Shown: positions 15,764 to 24,710, counted from the first letter of the stretch. The stretch is DNA of 64,000 bases from Nitrospirota bacterium (GCA_021838585.1 JAKCDE010000003.1:1-64000); one strand, 5' to 3'. Made by a program: numbers and translations. The notes: generated from the letters alone by a model not told the origin.

Positions 15764-17172
15764 ACGGTCGGCCGCGGATCACCGTAATGGGCGGGGGGCT
15801 TGCCGGAATCGCGGCATGCGAGCGTCTTTCACGGAACCCCGACCGCTCGTTCGACATCCTCCTTCTCGAGGGACGTCCCCACCTGGGAGGGCGGGTCGGC
15901 TCCTACTTCGACCCCGCCATCGGACGGGAGATCGACACCGGCCAGCACCTCTTCCTCTCCTGCTATACGGGGACCCTGGCGCTGCTCGAGGCGCTCGGAA
16001 CCCTTCCGGGGCTCGTCTTCTACGACCGCCTCTATCTTCCCCTCTGGGATCCGGAACGGGGGCTCAACCCCCTCGATCTCCCGGGAAGCGACAACCCCCT
16101 GGCCCTGGCCGGAGGACTCCTCCAGTACGAGGGACTCCCCTTCACCTCCCGTCTGGCCTTCCTGAGTCTTTCCCGGGCCATACCGAAGAACGACAACGAC
16201 GTCGACCACCTGAGCGCCTACGAATTCCTCCGGAGGGCGGGCCAGCCGGAGTCGGTCATCGACCGCTTCTGGGAGCTTGTGATCCTCTCCGCCACCAATC
16301 TCCCCTCCCGCAAGGTGAGCGCCGCCATCCTCGTACGAATCCTGAAGGAGTCCCTCCTGAAGGGAGGAAGCCATTCCCGTCCCGCCTATAACGCCGTTCC
16401 CCTTTCGGAGCTCTTCGTGCTTCCGGCCATGAAACTCTTCCGGAATCGAGGCGTGACGGTCCGGACGAAGACGCGCATCGTGGGTTTTTCCGCCGAGCAG
16501 GGGCGCGTGATAGGGGTCTCCACCGCCCAGGAGGAGCTTCCCCTGGGACGCTCCGACCATCTTCTGTCGGCGCTCCCTCCCTGGGCCTTCGAGAAGATCG
16601 CCCCGATCTCCCTGCACCAGGCCCCTCTCGTGGACCAGATGAGCCGACTGGCCTATTCTTCTCCGATCCTTTCCGTGAACCTTCTCTTTTCGGAACCCGT
16701 CGACCTCCCGCTGATCACGGGGTTTCCCCAATCCACCGTCCACTGGATCTTCAACAGGGACGCCATGGAGCAACGTCTGACCCCCGAGACGCGCCCCTGG
16801 TTCGACTGGTCCACGCGAATCGAAGACGACATGCATCCCACGCGGGTGGCGAGCGCCACCGTCTCCGGGGCGGACGACCTGATGGGCCTCTCCGACGAAG
16901 ACCTCGGTGCGCTCTGCCTGGAGCATGTCCGGAAGATCGATCCGAAGAGCAGGGCCACATTGAAAAGCGTCCGGGCGGTCCGCGACCGCTTCGCCACGCC
17001 GGTCCTTCCGGCCGGCCAGGGATCCCTCCGGCCGGAGGCCCGGACCTCGATCCCCAATCTCTGGATGGCCGGGGACATCACCGACACGGGACTTCCCGCC
17101 ACCATGGAGGGGGCGGTCCGATCCGGTTACCGGGCCGCCGAACTGATCCTCGAGGCTCTGGGGGAAAAATGA
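15760..17172 (+). CDS. hpnE: Hydroxysqualene dehydroxylase HpnE (FAD-dependent)
   Basis: 470 residues of the flavin amine oxidase/phytoene desaturase family. The N-terminus has the dinucleotide motif GGGLAGIAACERL and LLLEGRPHLGGRVGS. The C-terminus has the second FAD signature NLWMAGDITDTGLPATMEGAVRSGYRAAE. HpnE reduces hydroxysqualene to squalene, the last step of the three-gene route. It starts at ATG 15760, overlapping the hpnD stop as ATGA, and ends overlapping hpnC the same way. Its position between an HpnD-like and an HpnC-like synthase makes the assignment firm against a carotenoid desaturase. Confidence 0.88.
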   Translation: MNGRPRITVMGGGLAGIAACERLSRNPDRSFDILLLEGRPHLGGRVGSYFDPAIGREIDTGQHLFLSCYTGTLALLEALGTLPGLVFYDRLYLPLWDPERGLNPLDLPGSDNPLALAGGLLQYEGLPFTSRLAFLSLSRAIPKNDNDVDHLSAYEFLRRAGQPESVIDRFWELVILSATNLPSRKVSAAILVRILKESLLKGGSHSRPAYNAVPLSELFVLPAMKLFRNRGVTVRTKTRIVGFSAEQGRVIGVSTAQEELPLGRSDHLLSALPPWAFEKIAPISLHQAPLVDQMSRLAYSSPILSVNLLFSEPVDLPLITGFPQSTVHWIFNRDAMEQRLTPETRPWFDWSTRIEDDMHPTRVASATVSGADDLMGLSDEDLGALCLEHVRKIDPKSRATLKSVRAVRDRFATPVLPAGQGSLRPEARTSIPNLWMAGDITDTGLPATMEGAVRSGYRAAELILEALGEK

Positions 17173-18125
17173 TCGATCTCGAAAGCTCCTACCAATACTG
17201 CGCCCGGGTCGTCCACGACCACTACGAGAACTTTCCCGTGGCCTCCCGTCTCCTTCCGGCCTCCACCCGCCCCTCGATCGCCGCCATCTACGCCTTTGCC
17301 CGGGCCGCCGACGATTTTGCCGACGAGGAACCGGACACGGGGCGGGCCCTCGAGCTTCTGTCCGGATGGCGACGACTTCTTTACCAGGCGGCGGAAGGGC
17401 CGGTGGACCACCCGGTCTTCCGGGCCCTCTCCGACGTGATCCAGCGGACCGGGGTCCCCGTGGAATGGCTCGATCACCTGATCATGGCCTTCGAGCGCGA
17501 CCGCACGATCGTCCGCCACCAGACCTTCGAAGATCTTCTCGCCTATTCGGTCCTTTCGGCCAACCCCGTCGGCCGCCTTCTCCTCTGGATCCACGGGATC
17601 CGCTCGGAAAGGCTCTTTGCCCGTTCCGACGCCATCTGCACGGCCCTTCAGCTGGCGAACTTCTGGCAGGACATCGCCGTGGACTGGCTCAAGGGACGTG
17701 TCTACGTCCCCCAGGAGGAGCTCCGGACCGCAGGGATCCCCGAATCCGCCCTGGCCGATCCCCTCAACACGGAAGAGTTCCGGCAGCGGGAGCAGCTCCT
17801 CAAGGACAGGCTGTTCGCCTACACCGCCGGCCTCTTCTCCACCGGGATCCCTCTTCCTTCGGCCGTGGGGGGCCGGGTCGGCCTCGAGCTCTCCCTCGTC
17901 TGGAAAGGGGGGGTCACCATCCTCCGGAAGGGCCGGGACCCCGCCCGCCGCCTTCTCGAGCGCCCGCTCCTCACAAAGGGCACCTGGATCGGGGCCCTTT
18001 TTCTCCCGCTCTCCCGGACCACCCTCGACAAGACACTCCGCACCCTTCCCGAGCGCCGGGAAATGGACCGCCTGTTCGAACGAGGACGGGCGGTCTACGA
18101 AGGCAAGGCCTCAGCCCCTTCCTGA
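17169..18125 (+). CDS. hpnC: Hydroxysqualene synthase HpnC
   Basis: 318 residues, squalene/phytoene synthase family. Diagnostic HpnC features are HYENFPVASRLLP near the N-terminus, IYAFARAADDFADE (Asp-rich motif) and ALQLANFWQDIAVDWLKGRVYVPQEE. HpnC converts presqualene diphosphate to hydroxysqualene. The ATGA overlap with hpnE indicates coupled translation. Its last 31 bases overlap the end of the convergent serine-hydrolase gene on the other strand, and no terminator separates them. Confidence 0.87.
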   Translation: MIDLESSYQYCARVVHDHYENFPVASRLLPASTRPSIAAIYAFARAADDFADEEPDTGRALELLSGWRRLLYQAAEGPVDHPVFRALSDVIQRTGVPVEWLDHLIMAFERDRTIVRHQTFEDLLAYSVLSANPVGRLLLWIHGIRSERLFARSDAICTALQLANFWQDIAVDWLKGRVYVPQEELRTAGIPESALADPLNTEEFRQREQLLKDRLFAYTAGLFSTGIPLPSAVGGRVGLELSLVWKGGVTILRKGRDPARRLLERPLLTKGTWIGALFLPLSRTTLDKTLRTLPERREMDRLFERGRAVYEGKASAPS

Positions 18126-19237
18126 TGCTCTTCCCCCGGCCCCTCCCCGAAACCTTCCATGATCGCGTCGTGGAGGACGGGACGGAACTCCCGGATCCGG
18201 TTATCGGTCCGGACGGGATGCACCCGGTTCGTCAGAAGAACCACAATGCGCTCCCTTTTCCAGTCGATCCAGAGGGAGGTCCCCGCATATCCCAGGTGTC
18301 CAATCGCTCCACCCGGAGTCATGAGATGGCCACTCGAAGAGCCGGGAGTGGGCGTGTCCCATCCGAGCGCCCATTCGAGTCCCGGCTGGCGGCTCCGAAA
18401 TTCCGACAGAAGGGACGCGGGGAAGAACCCGCCCCCCAGCCAGGGTCGGGCGAGCTCCCAGACGGACCGTGCCGATCCGAAGAGGCCGGCGTGGCCCGAG
18501 ACCCCACCCAAAAACCGCGCATGTTCGTCATGGACCACGCCGGTGAAGGGTTCCCCCGTCAAAGGATCGATCTCGGTCGACGCCACCGGAACCCCTCCCT
18601 TCCGGACGGCCCCGGAGAGGGGAGAGTCCGGGGAGAGAAAGTCGGCCGAAGAGACGCCCAGGGGCCGGGCGACCCGCTCCCGGTAGAGGCGGTCGAGAGG
18701 CGCCCCCCACACTCGTTCGAGGATCCACCCCAGGAGCATGAATCCGAAATCGCTGTAGACCGATTTCGCGCCACGGGGGCCGGCGGGAGGAAGATCCAGG
18801 ATCAGGCCCAACAATTCCTCTCGACGCGCCTCCCGGGAGAGGGAGGGATCGATCCGGTCGTAGAGAGGCGCCCACGCGCAGAGCCCCGAGGAGTGGCTCA
18901 GGAGCTCCCGGAGAGTCGCGTTCCCCGCAAAGCGTCCCGCCGTTTCGGGAAGAATGTCCGAGACCCTTCCGGACAGATCGAGGCGCCCCTCGGAGACCGC
19001 CAGAAGGACGAGCGCCCCGGTCGCAAGGGGCTTGGTGAGGGAAGCGAGGTCATAGAGGGTCTCCGGGGTGACGGGAGGGCCCGGAGGGGGCGGGAGGGTC
19101 CGGAGTCGCCCCGCCACAACCTCGCCGCGAATCCGCTCCCGGTCTCCCCAGAGCGCGACGCCTCCGGGAAAGATGCCCTCGGAGACTCCTGTTTCCATCA
19201 GCCTTCGAACCCTGTCCTGCCCCTGTTTCTCGTCCAT
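18095..19237 (-). CDS. Serine hydrolase of the class C beta-lactamase/penicillin-binding-protein family
   Basis: 380 residues with the catalytic motifs of this family: Ser66-X-X-Lys69 (SLTK), Tyr161-Ser-Asp (VYSDFGFMLLG) and a late GHLGYAG resembling the HxG/KTG box. LLSHSSGL is also typical. There is no signal peptide, so it is probably cytoplasmic or reaches the envelope by another route. Family members include esterases, D-aminopeptidases and peptidoglycan-active enzymes; the substrate is not readable. The start at 19237 gives a compact N-terminus. The 3' end overlaps hpnC by 31 bases in convergent orientation. Confidence 0.8.
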   Translation of the reverse strand: MDEKQGQDRVRRLMETGVSEGIFPGGVALWGDRERIRGEVVAGRLRTLPPPPGPPVTPETLYDLASLTKPLATGALVLLAVSEGRLDLSGRVSDILPETAGRFAGNATLRELLSHSSGLCAWAPLYDRIDPSLSREARREELLGLILDLPPAGPRGAKSVYSDFGFMLLGWILERVWGAPLDRLYRERVARPLGVSSADFLSPDSPLSGAVRKGGVPVASTEIDPLTGEPFTGVVHDEHARFLGGVSGHAGLFGSARSVWELARPWLGGGFFPASLLSEFRSRQPGLEWALGWDTPTPGSSSGHLMTPGGAIGHLGYAGTSLWIDWKRERIVVLLTNRVHPVRTDNRIREFRPVLHDAIMEGFGEGPGEEHQEGAEALPS

Positions 19238-19321
19238 CGTCCCTTTTTCCCCCTGCGTCCCGATCTTGTGCGCTGCGTCTCTCTTCCGGTTTTTTCATGG
19301 ATTCCGATGGCTTCCCCCCTG

Positions 19322-19327
19322 TATAAT
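19322..19327 (+). promoter_or_regulatory. Candidate -10 element (TATAAT) upstream of tldD
   Basis: A consensus TATAAT preceded directly by TG, but without a good -35 at 16-18 bases, so it may be an activator-dependent or extended -10 promoter. It would give a leader of about 130 bases to tldD. The leader holds a possible 16-codon frame starting at 19327. Confidence 0.4.
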
Positions 19328-19464
19328 GAAAGGATGGAAGGCCCAATACAAGACAGGAAGAGCCATCCGCGAGGCCTAGTAACCGTACTGCTTGCAAATG
19401 TGGCGATGAAACGTTTCCTTCAACCGTCCTCATTCCTGTTGACCCATATCCGGAGGATCCCGAC

Positions 19465-20913
19465 TTGACGACCCCCCCGCATGAGATCTCCCTTTTCTTC
19501 GAAAATCAGTTCGGAACCTCCCCCCGCGTTCTTGATCGCGTGATGGGGGCGGCCGCCCTCTCACCCTCTGTAGACGACGCCGACCTCTACTTCGAGTACA
19601 CCGTCCGGGAGCATTACAGCCTCGAGGACGGGATTGTAAAAAAGGCCGGTCAGGACGTCTCCCAGGGAGTGGGGGCCCGGATCGTCTCGGGAGAACGGAC
19701 CGGATTTGCCTTCACGGAGGAGTTTGACCCGAAGGCCCTGACACGGGCGGTCGAATCGGCCCGACGCATCGCCGACCGGGGGGGGAGTCCCTCTCCTCTT
19801 TCGGTCTCTTCCCCGAACCGCCCGGCGACGGACCTCTTTCCCGCGACCGACCTGACCCTCGACCGGCCCGTGCCGGACAAGATCGCCGTCCTCGAGGCCC
19901 TGGACCGCCTGGCACGCTCCCAGAGCAACAAGGTCGTTCAGGTCATGGCCTCCCTCGCCTCCGAGATCAAGACGATCCAGGTGGTCCGCCGGGACGGAAC
20001 CATCGTCGCCGACCGGATCCCCCTGACCCGCATCAATCTTTCCGTCATCGCCCAGGAGGGGGACAACCGGCAGACCGGAACCTTCGGCTGGGGAGGACGG
20101 ACGGACTATGCCGGTCTCGTCGCCATGGACCGGCTGTCCCATGCGGCCCATGAAGCGACGCGCCAGGCCCTCGTGAACCTCACCGCCCGCCCCTGCCCTT
20201 CGGGAACGATGGATGTGGTTCTGGGACCGGGATGGCCGGGAATTCTCCTCCACGAAGCGATCGGCCACGGACTGGAGGGGGACTTCAACCGCAAGGGGAC
20301 CTCCGCCTTCTCCGGACGCCTCGGAGAACGCGTGGCCTCCCCGCTCTGCACCATCATCGACGACGGCACCATCCCGGGAAGGCGGGGATCCTTGAACGTC
20401 GACGACGAGGGGACCCCGACCCAGCGGACCGTCCTGATCGAAGACGGCATCCTCAAGGGATACCTCCAGGACCGCCAGAACGCCCGGCTCATGGGAACCC
20501 GGTCGACCGGCAACGGACGCCGCGAATCCTACGCCCATCCGGTCATGCCCCGCATGACCAACACGGTCATGATGGAAGGGGAGTCGGACCCCCGGGAGAT
20601 CCTCGCCTCCCTCGACCGCGGGATCTACGCCGTCAATTTCGGCGGAGGCCAGGTGGACATCACCTCCGGCAAGTTCGTCTTCTCGATGTCCGAGGCCTAC
20701 TATGTCGAGAACGGCAAGATCCTCTACCCGGTCAAGGGGGCGACCCTCATCGGCAACGGTCCCGACGTTCTGACCAAGGTCCGCATGGTCGGAAACGACA
20801 TGGCCCTCGACACCGGGGTGGGAACCTGCGGTAAGGATGGGCAGTCCGTCCCTGTCGGGGTGGGCCTTCCCACCATCCGGGTCGACGGGATCACCGTCGG
20901 CGGCACCCACTGA
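19465..20913 (+). CDS. tldD: TldD, catalytic subunit of the TldD/TldE metalloprotease
   Basis: 482 residues of the PmbA/TldA family. The zinc motif HEAIGHGLEGD begins at residue 263 (HExxxH). Other conserved segments are VDDEGTPTQRTVLIEDG, GNGRRESYAHPVMPRMTNT and GTCGKDGQSVPVGVGLPT. TldD and TldE form a heterodimer that degrades or trims unfolded peptides and some ribosomally made peptides. The TTG start at 19465 is set by GGAGG eight bases upstream. The partner gene tldE follows after 63 bases. Confidence 0.92.
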   Translation: MTTPPHEISLFFENQFGTSPRVLDRVMGAAALSPSVDDADLYFEYTVREHYSLEDGIVKKAGQDVSQGVGARIVSGERTGFAFTEEFDPKALTRAVESARRIADRGGSPSPLSVSSPNRPATDLFPATDLTLDRPVPDKIAVLEALDRLARSQSNKVVQVMASLASEIKTIQVVRRDGTIVADRIPLTRINLSVIAQEGDNRQTGTFGWGGRTDYAGLVAMDRLSHAAHEATRQALVNLTARPCPSGTMDVVLGPGWPGILLHEAIGHGLEGDFNRKGTSAFSGRLGERVASPLCTIIDDGTIPGRRGSLNVDDEGTPTQRTVLIEDGILKGYLQDRQNARLMGTRSTGNGRRESYAHPVMPRMTNTVMMEGESDPREILASLDRGIYAVNFGGGQVDITSGKFVFSMSEAYYVENGKILYPVKGATLIGNGPDVLTKVRMVGNDMALDTGVGTCGKDGQSVPVGVGLPTIRVDGITVGGTH

Positions 20914-20976
20914 TTCCCCTTCCCCCGACCAACGATTCCGGGAAAACCCAGGTAAACAGGCAAACGAGGAGAGACG

Positions 20977-22341
20977 ATGAGCACAGCAATCAGGGACTTC
21001 GACAGCGGGCAGGATGCGGTGGCCCACATCCTAGAGGCGGCCAGGCGGGCAGGGGCCACCTCCGCCGACGCCCTTTATGTCTGGACCGACGAGGAAAACG
21101 TCACCGTGAGGAAGGGGACACTGGAGAAGATCCAGGCCTCCCAGAGCCAGGGGCTGGGGATCCGGGTCTTCGTCGGCCAGTCCCAGTCGAGCATCTCGAC
21201 CCGTGACCTCTCCAGAACCCACATCGACGAACTGGTGGGCCGGGCCGTGGCGATGGCCCGCCACACCGCCTCCGACCCCTTCGCCGGCCTTCCGGAGGAG
21301 CTTCTGCCCCCGACCGTCGATCCGGAATCTCTCTTTCCTCCGGAGACGGAGATCCCGACACGGGAGAATCTCTTCGAGCGGGCAAGCCGCGCCGAAGAGG
21401 CGGCCCTGGCCTACGACTCCCGGATCACGAACTCCGAAGGAGCCGACTGCGCCCGTTCGCAGGCCCGGATCGTCTTCGGCAACACCCTGGGATTCCTGGG
21501 GGGATACCGGAAAAGCTCGTATTCGCTCTCCTGCTCGGTGATCGCAACCGAAAAGGATGCGATGGAGCGGGACTACTGGTATGTGGTGGGCCCCCATTGG
21601 GAGTCGACGAAGGATCCCAGGGCCGTGGGGGGGAAAGCCGCCGCCCGGACGGTCTCCCGCCTTCACGCCCGCCGGATTCCGACGGGCTCCTACCCCGTCC
21701 TCTTCGACCCCGAAACGGCCCGGAGCCTGATCGGACATTTCACGGGCGCCATCTCGGGCTCCGCCCTCTACCGGAACGCCACCTACCTGAAGGACCGGGA
21801 GGGAACTCCGGTGATGTCGGACAAGGTGACTCTCCGGGAGGATCCGTTCATTCCGGGAGGTCTGGGGAGCCGACCCTTCGACGGAGAAGGCCTCCCCACG
21901 AGGCCCAAGACGATCGTGGACCGGGGAATCCTCACCACCTATCTCTTCGACACCTATTCGGCCCGGAAATCCCGCCGAAAATCCACCGGTAACGCCGTCC
22001 GCTCCCTCTCGGACGGTCCGGGAGTCGGCGTCTCGAACCTGGTGGTCTCCCCCGGGCCCCAATCCCAGGAGGAGCTCATCTCCGGGATCTCCGAGGGGCT
22101 CCTGGTGACGGAGCTGATCGGCTTCGGGGTCAACACGGTCACGGGAGACTACTCCCGGGGGGCCTTCGGGTACTGGATCAAGAACGGGAAGATCGTCCAT
22201 CCCGTCTCCGAGATCACCATCGCGGGCACGCTCGACGACCTGTACCGGGGAATCGTGGCGGTGGGAGCGGACCTCGAGATCCGCTCCTCGGTCAATACCC
22301 CGTCCCTCCTGGTCGAGGGACTGCGCATCGGAGGGGAATGA
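20977..22341 (+). CDS. tldE: TldE/PmbA, non-catalytic partner of TldD
   Basis: 454 residues of the PmbA/TldA family but without the HExxxH motif, as expected for TldE. Characteristic stretches are VTVRKGTLEKIQASQSQGLGIRVFVG, GSYPVLFDPETARSLIGHF, TPVMSDKVTLREDP and GYWIKNGKIVHPVSEITIAG. It lies just downstream of tldD and overlaps the following nitroreductase gene as ATGA, so the three are one operon. The ATG start at 20977 has GAGGAGAGACG upstream. Confidence 0.9.
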   Translation: MSTAIRDFDSGQDAVAHILEAARRAGATSADALYVWTDEENVTVRKGTLEKIQASQSQGLGIRVFVGQSQSSISTRDLSRTHIDELVGRAVAMARHTASDPFAGLPEELLPPTVDPESLFPPETEIPTRENLFERASRAEEAALAYDSRITNSEGADCARSQARIVFGNTLGFLGGYRKSSYSLSCSVIATEKDAMERDYWYVVGPHWESTKDPRAVGGKAAARTVSRLHARRIPTGSYPVLFDPETARSLIGHFTGAISGSALYRNATYLKDREGTPVMSDKVTLREDPFIPGGLGSRPFDGEGLPTRPKTIVDRGILTTYLFDTYSARKSRRKSTGNAVRSLSDGPGVGVSNLVVSPGPQSQEELISGISEGLLVTELIGFGVNTVTGDYSRGAFGYWIKNGKIVHPVSEITIAGTLDDLYRGIVAVGADLEIRSSVNTPSLLVEGLRIGGE

Positions 22342-22970
22342 GCATGGCGGAGAAAAAGGCCCGGACGGGTTCCCCGATCACCCCGCTTCTCGCGGAACGC
22401 TTCAGCACCCGGGCCTTCGACCCGGACCGGCCGGTCCTCTTCGGCACCCTTCTCTCCCTGTTCGAGGCGGCCCGCTGGGCGCCGTCCTCCTTCAACGACC
22501 AACCCTGGCGCTTCATCTTCTGGAACCGGTTCTACGACCGGGAGGGCTGGCAAAAAGCCTTCGACTGCCTGACCCCGGGGAACCGGCTGTGGGCGAAAAA
22601 CGCCCAGATCCTGGTCGTCACCGTGGCCCGGGACCACTTTTCCCACGACCGCTCTCCCAACCGGTGGGGCGGTCACGATACCGGCATGGCGACAATGGCT
22701 CTTCTGGTCGAGGCCCAGGCCCAGGGGCTGGCGGCCCATGTGATGGGAGGATTCGATCCGGAGCGGCTCCGGGGGGAATTCGGGATTCCCGTGGATTTCC
22801 ATCCCATGACGATGATCGCGATCGGGTACGCCGGCTCCCCGGCCCTCCTCGACCCCGATCTCGCGGCCCGGGAAGCGGGGGAGCGCACCCGGGAACCTCT
22901 GGACCGGATCCTTTTCGAAGGGACCTGGGCCCAGCCTGTGAGGGACAGACAGAATCCCCCGACCCCCTGA
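22338..22970 (+). CDS. Nitroreductase-family flavoprotein
   Basis: 210 residues. The N-terminal FMN-binding motif (LLAERFSTRAFDPDRPV), AARWAPSSFNDQPWRFIFW and GMATMALLVEAQAQGLAAHVMGGFD place it in the NfnB/FRP nitroreductase family. Such enzymes reduce quinones, nitro groups or peptide-bound azolines with NAD(P)H. The start ATG overlaps the tldE stop (ATGA), an unusual and probably functional linkage with a peptide-processing protease pair. The substrate is unknown. A rho-independent terminator follows at 22979-23006. Confidence 0.82.
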   Translation: MSMAEKKARTGSPITPLLAERFSTRAFDPDRPVLFGTLLSLFEAARWAPSSFNDQPWRFIFWNRFYDREGWQKAFDCLTPGNRLWAKNAQILVVTVARDHFSHDRSPNRWGGHDTGMATMALLVEAQAQGLAAHVMGGFDPERLRGEFGIPVDFHPMTMIAIGYAGSPALLDPDLAAREAGERTREPLDRILFEGTWAQPVRDRQNPPTP

Positions 22971-22978
22971 ATCTTCTG

Positions 22979-23006
22979 GCCCCCCGTTCGGATCAGGGGG
23001 CTTTTT
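22979..23006 (+). terminator. Intrinsic terminator of the tldD operon
   Basis: GCCCCC (22979-22984) pairs with GGGGGC (22996-23001) and is followed by TTTTT (23002-23006). It overlaps the last codons of the convergent protease gene. Confidence 0.7.
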
Positions 23007-23631
23007 CGAGAGAGATCCGGATCCCGACACCCCCGATGATGTCCTTGAAAAAGGGCGGATCGAGCCGGGCTTCGGAGGGATTTTGCGGCCAGGGATCCCG
23101 GACGAGAAAATAGTCCACCCGTTTTCGTCCGTCGACAAGTGTGTATTTGGCGGCCGTCACCACGACGGCGTGACCGATCTTGTTTCCGACCTTGAGCGCC
23201 AGGATGACCGGATAGTTCAGATAGAGGTCCTGGAGGATCTGCTCGCTGGAGGGCTCGAGAAAGGCGGTGACCACCACCGTCTTCCCCTTGTAGACCGAGC
23301 GCCATCCGTCGATCGCCTGCATGATCTGGAGCATGTTCGCGGGCTCGTTCACCTTTCGTCCGAAGACCCGCTTCACGATCTCGTCCTGGGTGACGGGGAC
23401 GTGGGAGAAGTTCAACACCATCGCGACGGAGGCCGCCCAGCACCAGTTCGTCTCCTGCTGGCGACCCACCTCCCGGGGACGGGCCCAGGCCCGGATGTAA
23501 TTGGGGGGAATTCCGACCACATAGCTCTTTGGCCCGACAAGGGTCCAGTCCGCCCGGGCCGGCAAGGTCCCGCACACAATCACCAGGACCGCCGACAGAA
23601 GAAAAAACCTGATCTTTTTTCCCTGCTCCAT
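22993..23631 (-). CDS. Secreted papain-like cysteine protease (AvrRpt2/C70 or C39-like)
   Basis: 212 residues with a signal peptide (FFLLSAVLVIVCGTLPARA). The catalytic set is visible: Gln58/59 then Cys64 in QQETNWCWAASVAM, His154 in KIGHAVVV and Asp179 in VRDPWP. The spacing and the CWAA block match the papain-like C70/AvrRpt2 group and, more distantly, C39-type proteases. Export suggests action in the periplasm or outside the cell; no substrate or secretion partner is adjacent. It is divergent from the small exported protein at 23938 across a 306-bp region rich in inverted repeats. The ATG at 23631 is preceded by no strong ribosome site, so the start is less certain. Confidence 0.75.
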   Translation of the reverse strand: MEQGKKIRFFLLSAVLVIVCGTLPARADWTLVGPKSYVVGIPPNYIRAWARPREVGRQQETNWCWAASVAMVLNFSHVPVTQDEIVKRVFGRKVNEPANMLQIMQAIDGWRSVYKGKTVVVTAFLEPSSEQILQDLYLNYPVILALKVGNKIGHAVVVTAAKYTLVDGRKRVDYFLVRDPWPQNPSEARLDPPFFKDIIGGVGIRISLEKAP

Positions 23632-23722
23632 CGTTCTGCCCTTTCGCCCGGTCCGAGATCCTTCACACTCCGCATTCCTCTTTTTTCATCCTATTCCAAA
23701 GATCCGGGAGAAAAAAGACCGG

Positions 23723-23751
23723 GGGTTTCAGGGGAGTCGGACCTGAAACCC
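23723..23751. repeat. Perfect 10-bp inverted repeat, candidate activator site
   Basis: GGGTTTCAGG (23723-23732) and CCTGAAACCC (23742-23751) flank a 9-base spacer. The centre lies about 155 bases upstream of the transcription start expected from the sigma-54-like element at 23866-23881. A third GGGTTTCA occurs just downstream, followed by an imperfect match (GTTTCAC...GTGAAC). Confidence 0.5.
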
Positions 23752-23865
23752 TCCCACTTAAAGGGGGTTTCACGGGTGAACGGAGTCAGAGGAGGAAGGT
23801 GCCCTCTTCGATCAAAACCCGGCGAAGCCAAAGGACATTCACACCTCCCCCTCGACAGATTCTTC

Positions 23866-23881
23866 CGGCATGGCGCTTGCA
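23866..23881 (+). promoter_or_regulatory. Candidate sigma-54 promoter
   Basis: CGGCATGGCGCTTGCA fits the -24/-12 pattern: GG, ten bases, GC, with TTGCA at the -12 side. It lies 57 bases before the GTG of the exported protein. Together with the upstream inverted repeat it would make a classic enhancer-dependent promoter. No sigma-54 activator gene is in the window. Confidence 0.45.
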
Positions 23882-23937
23882 ATAATTCTTCTGCCAGTTC
23901 AGGCGAAACCCTCCCTCCATCCGAAAGGAGCTCCTCT

Positions 23938-24435
23938 GTGACACATTTTCGCACGATTGGCCTTTCGGCGGTTCTTCTGCCCGCCCTTCTGGCCGGGACG
24001 CCGGCATTCGCCTCGACATCGGCCTCCGGTCCCGTGGATCTTCGCACGCTCGTGATCCAGACCGGAACCCCGGGGACCCGCATCCCCATTCCGAAAACCC
24101 CGGCCTTCGCCGGAAGCCGGAAGATGGTCTTCCGCTTCCTCGGAACGCCGAAGTTCTTCGTGGGCGTGATCGTCCAGAGCTTCGACGGAAAAGGACGCCT
24201 TCTCCACCATGGCCTCTTCGACCAGGGTCCGATCGATGAGGTCCTCTCCCGGGCCCTCTTCCACAAGGAGGAACGGATCCAGATCGCGGGCATCTTCCAG
24301 TCGGGCAAGGGGAAGATCCTGCGGATCCGCCGCTTCGACACGGGAAAAACGATCGACCTTCCCCTCGACCGGGCCCTCTCCCTCCTCACCGCCCGCATCG
24401 GCTCGAAGAAAGATCTCGTCTGGGCCGCACGGTAA
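23938..24435 (+). CDS. Small exported protein of unknown function
   Basis: 165 residues. I do not recognise a family. The N-terminus is a clear signal peptide (TIGLSAVLLPALLAGTPAFA, cleavage near AFA-STS). The mature part has PxKTPAFAGSRKMVFRFLGTPKFFVG and several basic/hydrophobic alternations suggesting a small beta-rich periplasmic domain. There are no cysteines. The start GTG at 23938 has AAAGGAG seven bases upstream. A sigma-54-like promoter and an inverted repeat precede it, so expression may be conditional. It could be linked with the divergent secreted protease, but nothing in the sequence proves this. Confidence 0.65.
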   Translation: MTHFRTIGLSAVLLPALLAGTPAFASTSASGPVDLRTLVIQTGTPGTRIPIPKTPAFAGSRKMVFRFLGTPKFFVGVIVQSFDGKGRLLHHGLFDQGPIDEVLSRALFHKEERIQIAGIFQSGKGKILRIRRFDTGKTIDLPLDRALSLLTARIGSKKDLVWAAR

Positions 24436-24710
24436 TCCCTCCCCACCCCGGCCGGAGGATTCTCTCTCCGGCCGCGCCTCTTTCGCCTGGTTCCTGTTGC
24501 CGCTCCAGAGGCCGATCCGGAAAATATTCCGAGGAAAAGGCCTCCTGACGGCGATCACGAATGCCCTCGCCCCCGATCTTCAGAGTCCGACGACTCCCTC
24601 CCCTCGCGTCTCAAGACAAACGGACTGTTGCCCGCCGAGGCGGCCTCCGGTATCGTGAAAGAAACCGGTCATCCGGATTCTTTCCTCCCTTTCCGACAGG
24701 AGTCTCACCC

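Noticed and set aside
15100..17172. Whether the long plus-strand frame from 15100 is one protein
   Set aside because: Only its part from 15760 is HpnE-like; the upstream part is a shadow of hpnD. The start was set at the ATGA overlap.
17366..19468. Plus-strand 700-codon frame across hpnC and the serine-hydrolase gene
   Set aside because: Pro/Arg-rich shadow of two real genes with clear catalytic motifs.
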